Shown here: positions 60,014-64,000 of the stretch, one piece after another
Numbering within the stretch: position 1 is the stretch's first letter
How the letters are laid out: every line of letters begins with the position of its first letter
Origin: Amaricoccus sp047275745
Lineage (GTDB): Bacteria; Pseudomonadota; Alphaproteobacteria; Rhodobacterales; Rhodobacteraceae
Length of the DNA stretch: 64,000 bases
Reading direction: 5' to 3'
Assembly (NCBI RefSeq): GCF_047275745.1
Contig: NZ_JBKQWU010000017.1
Span: 1-64,000 of the forward strand
The notes under the pieces: generated by a model
The model's database searches: none
What the model was told of the DNA's origin: nothing
What the model saw: only the letters and a program-made list of their open reading frames with translations
Position numbers and translations under genes: made by a program

Positions 60014-60220
60014 GCCTTATCCCGTTCTCCGGGCGCCGGTTCGGGACTCCGGGCTCTGACCCCGAACTCTCGCCCGCGTCCCGTCTACCATGACCGCCGC
60101 TGCTTCCTTGAAAAAACGGGATCGACCGGCTACGGGAAAGACGCTGCTCCGTCTCGGCGCCCCTCCGGGGGACCAGGGGGTGCTTCTGGCTTACCCGGTT
60201 CCAATTCAGTGGATTTACGC

Positions 60221-61459
60221 ATGTACAATCTGAAGTGCCGCTTCTGCGACGCGCCCATCGAACAGACATTCATTGATCTCGGCACCTCTCCGATCGCCAA
60301 TTCTTATGTAAAGCCGGAGAATTTCATGAAGATGGAGCCGTTCTTCGCGCTCCACGCCTTCGTATGCGGCGAATGCTTCCTGGTTCAGCTTCCGAACATG
60401 GAATCGCGGGAGCATATCTTCAACGAGGAATACGCCTATTTCTCCTCCTATTCCGCCTCGGTCCTCTCCCATTCCAAGGCCTATGTGGAGATGATGATCG
60501 ACCGCTTCGGCTTCGACGGAAATTCCCAGGTGATCGAGGTCGCGAGCAACGACGGCTACCTGCTCCAGTACTTCCGCGACCGGGGCGTCAAGGTGCTCGG
60601 CATCGAACCCTCGGGCAGCGTGGCCGAGGCGGCCGAGAAGGCCGGCATCCCGTCGCGCGTGCGCTTCTTCGGCGTCGAGACCGCGAAGGCGCTCAAGGCC
60701 GAGGGTTTCACCGCCGATCTGATGCTCGGCAACAACGTGATGGCCCATGTGCCGGACCTGAACGACTTCATCGGCGGCTTCCCGATCCTGGTCGGGCCGC
60801 GCGGCATCGTCACGATCGAATTCCCGCATCTCCTGCGCACGATCGAGGACCTCTACTACGATCAGGTCTATCACGAGCATTACTCGTATCTCTCCTTCAT
60901 CGCGGTGGAGAAGATCTTCGCCGCGCACGGGATGACGCTCTTCGACGTCGAGGAGATCGCGCCGCAGGGCGGCAGCCTCAGGATCTTCGCCTGCCACACC
61001 GGCGACGAGACCCATCCGGTGACCGAGCGCGTGGAGGCGATGCGCGAGCGCGAGATCGCCGCCGGCCTCGCCTCCCCCGAGGGCTACCGCTCCTTCGCGG
61101 AGCGCGTCCAGGAGACCAAGCGCGACCTCCTGCGCTTCCTGATGGAGGCGAAGGAATCCGGCAAGACCGTGGTCGGCTACGGCGCGCCGGCGAAGGCGAC
61201 GACGCTGCTGAACTACTGCGGCGTGAAGGCCGACATGGTCGACTACACGGTCGACATCAGCCCCTACAAGCACGGCAACCTGCTGCCGGGGACACGCATC
61301 CCGATCCATCCGCCCGAGAAGATCCTGGAGACGAAGCCCGACTACGTCCTCATCTTCGCCTGGAACATCAAGGACGAGATCATGCGGAACATGGCCGGGG
61401 TGCGCGAGTGGGGCGGCAAGTTCGTCGTCCCTCTGCCCCGGGTCGAGGTGCTCGACTGA
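60221..61459 (+). CDS. SAM-dependent sugar C-methyltransferase
   Basis: The 412-residue protein has the three-part layout of NDP-sugar C-methyltransferases (TylC3, TcaB9 type). An N-terminal zinc site has CRFC (6-9) and CGEC (49-52). A SAM domain starts VIEVASNDGYLLQYF (104-118). A C-terminal Rossmann-like domain has VVGYGAPAKATTLLNYCG. The HEHYSYLS motif supplies the usual catalytic histidine pair. It would methylate carbon 3 of a 4-keto-6-deoxy sugar and fits the CDP-sugar genes near 20-22 kb. ATG at 60221 is chosen where homology begins; GTG at 60209 adds four residues. Its stop overlaps the next start (TGATG). Confidence 0.9.
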   Translation: MYNLKCRFCDAPIEQTFIDLGTSPIANSYVKPENFMKMEPFFALHAFVCGECFLVQLPNMESREHIFNEEYAYFSSYSASVLSHSKAYVEMMIDRFGFDGNSQVIEVASNDGYLLQYFRDRGVKVLGIEPSGSVAEAAEKAGIPSRVRFFGVETAKALKAEGFTADLMLGNNVMAHVPDLNDFIGGFPILVGPRGIVTIEFPHLLRTIEDLYYDQVYHEHYSYLSFIAVEKIFAAHGMTLFDVEEIAPQGGSLRIFACHTGDETHPVTERVEAMREREIAAGLASPEGYRSFAERVQETKRDLLRFLMEAKESGKTVVGYGAPAKATTLLNYCGVKADMVDYTVDISPYKHGNLLPGTRIPIHPPEKILETKPDYVLIFAWNIKDEIMRNMAGVREWGGKFVVPLPRVEVLD

Positions 61460-62874
61460 TGGCCCCCGCTCCCGGGTCCGAAGCTCCTTCTGTCCCGGGC
61501 TCGACCCGGGACGCCTCCGGGAATGTTCCGCGCGCGGAACATTCCGCGGATACCAGCACGCCGGCCAGCCCCGCCATGACCGGCGCCAACGAACCCGGCG
61601 CGGCGATGAAGGCGCTGATCGCCCGGCTCTATCCGATCTGCCGCTCGATCACCGGCGAGGGCGTGCGCGAGACGCTCGGCATCCTCTGCGAGGAAATCCC
61701 GCTCGAAATCCACGAGGTGCCCTCGGGCACGCCGGTCTTCGACTGGGTGGTGCCGGATGAATGGGTGATCCGCGACGCCTTCGTGAAGGACGGGACCGGC
61801 GAGCGGATCATCGACTTCCAGGCGCATAACCTTTCGGTCGTGAACTACTCCCGGCCGTTCAAGGGGACCCTCACGCTCGACGAGCTGCGCCCGCATCTCC
61901 ATGCCGAGGCGGAGCATCCGGACTGGATCCCCTACCGCACCAGCTACTACCAGGAGAACTGGGGCTTCTGCCTGCCCTGGAACCGGCTCCAGGCGATGGG
62001 CCCCGGCCCCTACGAGGTCGAGATCGACGCCGAGGTGAAGCCGGGCTCGCTCACCTATGGCGAATGTTTCATCGAGGGGAGGAGCGCCGAGGAAGTGCTG
62101 GTCTCCGCCCATTGCTGCCACCCCTCGCTCGCGAATGACAATCTCTCGGGGATCGCGGTCGCGGTCGAGCTCATCAAGGGGCTGATGGCCGCGAAGCCCC
62201 GGCTCTCCTACCGCTTCATCTTCATCCCCGGCACCATCGGCTCGATCACCTGGCTCGCGCTCAACGAGGCGCGGTTCCCGTCGATCAAGGCCGGGCTGGT
62301 CGCGGTCAATCTCGGCGATCCGGGGATCATGCATTACAAGAAGAGCCGCCGGGGCGACGCGCCGATCGACCGCGCGGCGGCGCATGTGCTGAAGGCGCGC
62401 GGCGACCACCGGATCGAGGATTTCTCGCCCTACGGCTATGACGAGCGGCAGTTCTGCTCGCCGGGGATCGACCTGCCCGTGGGCTGCCTGTCGCGCACGC
62501 CCTATGGGCGGTTCCCGGAATACCATACCTCGGCCGACAATCTCGACCTCGTGCGCGAGGAGGCGCTCGCCGCCTCGCTCGCGGCCTTCCGCGAGATCTT
62601 CGCGGTGCTGGAGCGGGACGGGACCTGGCTCAACCTCTCGCCAATGGCCGAGCCGATGCTCGGGCGCCGCGGCCTCTACGCCGCGATCGGCGGCCGTTCG
62701 GACACGAAGGACCGGCAGATGGCGATGCTCTGGGTGCTGAACCAGTCCGACGGGCGGCATTCGCTCTTGGACATCGCCGAGAAGGCCGGACTGCCCTTCG
62801 CGCTGATCGCCGACGCGGCGGAGGTGCTGGCGGCCCATGACCTGCTCGCCCCCGCCGAGGGGCGCGTGCTGTGA
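61459..62874 (+). CDS. DUF4910 aminopeptidase-like protein
   Basis: This 471-residue protein matches DUF4910 proteins, which have an M28-like metallopeptidase fold and recur beside sugar C-methyltransferases. It has LYPICRSITGEGVRETL, SAHCCHPSLANDNLSG with metal ligands, and EYHTSADN. A winged-helix-like C-terminus (SLLDIAEKAGL) follows. Its reaction in polysaccharide synthesis is unknown; deacylation or amide chemistry on the sugar is a guess. The ATG at 61459 has GAGGTG eight bases upstream, but the first 49 residues are unlike the family and are encoded partly by the palindrome at 61520. Starts at 61576 or 61606 are therefore possible. The next gene's GTG overlaps its stop. Confidence 0.85.
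   Translation: MAPAPGSEAPSVPGSTRDASGNVPRAEHSADTSTPASPAMTGANEPGAAMKALIARLYPICRSITGEGVRETLGILCEEIPLEIHEVPSGTPVFDWVVPDEWVIRDAFVKDGTGERIIDFQAHNLSVVNYSRPFKGTLTLDELRPHLHAEAEHPDWIPYRTSYYQENWGFCLPWNRLQAMGPGPYEVEIDAEVKPGSLTYGECFIEGRSAEEVLVSAHCCHPSLANDNLSGIAVAVELIKGLMAAKPRLSYRFIFIPGTIGSITWLALNEARFPSIKAGLVAVNLGDPGIMHYKKSRRGDAPIDRAAAHVLKARGDHRIEDFSPYGYDERQFCSPGIDLPVGCLSRTPYGRFPEYHTSADNLDLVREEALAASLAAFREIFAVLERDGTWLNLSPMAEPMLGRRGLYAAIGGRSDTKDRQMAMLWVLNQSDGRHSLLDIAEKAGLPFALIADAAEVLAAHDLLAPAEGRVL
61520..61545. repeat. Dispersed palindrome, copy 2
   Basis: The core TGTTCCGCGCGCGGAACA is at 61524-61541 inside a perfect 26-bp palindrome. It falls in the unusual N-terminal extension of the DUF4910 gene, or just upstream of it if a later start is used. 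Confidence 0.9.
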
Positions 62875-63626
62875 GCGGAGCCGGGGGCGAGGCCGTGAGC
62901 GAGACCATGAGCGGGGCCGAGCCCTTTCGGGGCAAGGTCGCGCTCGTCACCGGCGCCTCGGCCGGGATCGGGGCCGGGATCGCCGCCGCGCTCGCCGAAG
63001 CCGGGGCGGAGGTCCACGCGGTCGCGCGCAACGGCGGGGCGGAGGACTACCACTGGCATTCGGTCGATCTCGGGCAGGACGCGGCGATCGCGGATTTCCT
63101 CGTCGGCTCCGCGCCGAAACGGCTCGACATCCTCGTCCACGCCGCCGGGCTGCTGACGCCCGACAGTTTCACAGCGGACAGTTCCACACTGGACAGGAGC
63201 GGGGGCGTGCTCGCCGATCTCGACCGGCAGCTCCAGGTGAACCTGCGCGCGCCCTGGCAGCTCACTCATGGCCTGCTGCCCCGACTGATCGCGGCGAAGG
63301 GCTGGATCGTGGTGCTCAATTCCTCGATCTGGGCCAATGCCCGCGCCGGGCTCGCCGGCTATGCCGCGTCGAAATACGCGCTCCGGGCGATGACCGACGC
63401 GCTCCGGGCAGAGGTCAACGACCATGACGTGCGCGTGCTCTCGGTCTATCCCGGCCGCTCGGCGAGCCGGATGCAGGCGGAAGCCTCCGCCGCCGCCGGC
63501 AAGCCCTACCACCCCGAGCGCCTGCTCCAGCCCGCCGAGATCGCGACCAGCATCCTCTCGGCCATGAGCCTGCCCGGGACCGCCGAGATCACCGACCTGC
63601 ACATCCGGCCCGCGCTGAAAGGGTAG
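62871..63626 (+). CDS. Classical SDR oxidoreductase
   Basis: The 251-residue protein is a classical short-chain dehydrogenase. TGASAGIG binds the cofactor, HAAG follows, NSS carries the catalytic serine and YAASK gives Tyr and Lys. It would reduce or oxidise a keto group using NAD(P)H. Its place after the C-methyltransferase and DUF4910 genes suggests it reduces the 4-keto group of the methylated sugar. The GTG start overlaps the stop upstream (GTGA). Residues 97-111 include a DSFTADSSTLD repeat. Two palindromes follow. Confidence 0.9.
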   Translation: MSGAGGEAVSETMSGAEPFRGKVALVTGASAGIGAGIAAALAEAGAEVHAVARNGGAEDYHWHSVDLGQDAAIADFLVGSAPKRLDILVHAAGLLTPDSFTADSSTLDRSGGVLADLDRQLQVNLRAPWQLTHGLLPRLIAAKGWIVVLNSSIWANARAGLAGYAASKYALRAMTDALRAEVNDHDVRVLSVYPGRSASRMQAEASAAAGKPYHPERLLQPAEIATSILSAMSLPGTAEITDLHIRPALKG

Positions 63627-63661
63627 GGGCCGATCACAGGGCTGATCCCGGGGCCAGTCCG

Positions 63662-63689
63662 GGAAACGTTCCGCGCGCGGAACATTTCC
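63662..63689. repeat. Dispersed palindrome, copy 3
   Basis: GTTCCGCGCGCGGAAC (63668-63683) with arms extending to 28 bp and a single mismatched pair. It is intergenic, 35 bases after the SDR stop. Confidence 0.85.
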
Positions 63690-63819
63690 GATCCTCGAGG
63701 GACTTGATCGGCCCGTCAGCTTCCGCCGGGGCGAAACGCGGGATGGGCTGCCGCCGCGGGGTTTCCCGGTTTTCCCGACACAGCAAAAACCGGGGCCATA
63801 AAGCCGGGGGCCGCGAGGG

Positions 63820-63839
63820 ATGTTCCGCGCGCGGAACAT
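63820..63839. repeat. Dispersed palindrome, copy 4
   Basis: A perfect 20-bp palindrome around the same 18-bp core (63821-63838), directly next to the stop codon of the minus-strand gene at the right edge. A half-copy GTTCCGCGCGGGAG follows near 63858. Confidence 0.9.
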
Positions 63840-63840
63840 T

Positions 63841-64000
63841 TCAGTGCGGCCGGGAGCGTTCCGCGCGGGAGCGGCAGAAGGCGAGGAAGGCGGCGTCGGC
63901 GTCATGGAGCACCGGCCGGCCGGTCGCGCTCCAGAAGCGCAGCCATTCCGCCTCCAGCCAATGGGTGTCGAAGCCCGGCGCCGTCGCCCGGGCCCGGTCA
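63841..64000 (-). CDS. C-terminal end of a probable plasmid replication initiator (partial)
   Basis: Only the last 52 codons and the stop are in the window. They read DRARATAPGFDTHWLEAEWL, then RFWSATGRPVLHDADAAFLA and FCRSRAERSRPH. A pattern of APGxDxxxLExEW, a short linker and DAAFLxFCR is what I remember from the C-terminus of RepA-type replication initiators of Rhodobacterales plasmids. The match is short and from memory, so the call is tentative, but the reading frame looks coding. If right, the locus lies next to a replication module. Confidence 0.5.
   Translation of the reverse strand, partial: DRARATAPGFDTHWLEAEWLRFWSATGRPVLHDADAAFLAFCRSRAERSRPH

Noticed and set aside
59988..63839. 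Palindrome as a LexA box
   Set aside because: Alphaproteobacterial LexA sites are GTTC-N7-GTTC direct repeats. These are inverted GTTC...GAAC with a GC core and do not sit at repair promoters.

Overview
The window is a very GC-rich (about 70% by eye) stretch of bacterial DNA that is almost entirely one large surface-polysaccharide locus. Gene families point to an alphaproteobacterium, most likely Rhodobacterales. These include a small protein resembling the head-spike base of the Rhodobacter gene transfer agent, Rhodobacterales-style coiled-coil/HhH proteins, and heavy use of GTG and TTG starts. The right edge holds the C-terminal end of a probable plasmid replication initiator, and an 18-bp palindrome recurs near it. 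The locus may therefore sit on a plasmid or chromid, as biofilm/EPS loci of roseobacters often do; this is inference.

Layout. 0.2-16 kb: polymer backbone and export machinery. It holds an Alg14/Alg13-type split glycosyltransferase, a TPR lipoprotein, the initiating sugar-phosphate transferase, an AAA ATPase, a Wzz-type chain-length regulator, a BY-kinase, a GT4 enzyme, a Wzy-like membrane protein, an ABC flippase and a DUF616-like protein. This set resembles the backbone of XrtA/PEP-CTERM-type EPS loci, but no exosortase and no outer-membrane Wza are seen. 16-28 kb: a two-domain glycosyltransferase-like protein, then nucleotide-sugar genes (an LhgO-like oxidoreductase, two RmlC-type epimerases, an SDR, rfbF, ugd, a UDP-glucuronate epimerase) and an O-acyltransferase. 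28-37 kb: two long paralogous GT2+GT4 fusion proteins flanking a sulfotransferase, plus two GT2 enzymes. 37-41 kb: a second export system of ABC-transporter type (Wzm, KpsE-like, Wzt). 41-46 kb: an adenylation-carrier-acyltransferase fusion, another acyltransferase and galE.

46-51 kb holds a three-gene set of helix-hairpin-helix, alanine-rich coiled-coil and membrane-anchored coiled-coil proteins of unknown role, then a second sulfotransferase and a strong terminator. 51.5-57 kb is an unexpected module: a spike-base-like protein, an Ig-like repeat protein and a 1279-residue Asp-box propeller protein. 57-60 kb encodes a large secreted protein of unknown function. 60-63.6 kb continues the deoxysugar theme with a C-methyltransferase, a DUF4910 protein and an SDR.

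Together the genes would make, polymerise, decorate (sulfate, O-acyl, C-methyl, possibly aminoacyl or acyl groups) and export one or two complex polysaccharides. No tRNA, rRNA, CRISPR array or insertion sequence was seen. Many proteins carry short in-frame tandem repeats in linkers and tails. Residue positions and start codons were worked out by eye; no database search was run.
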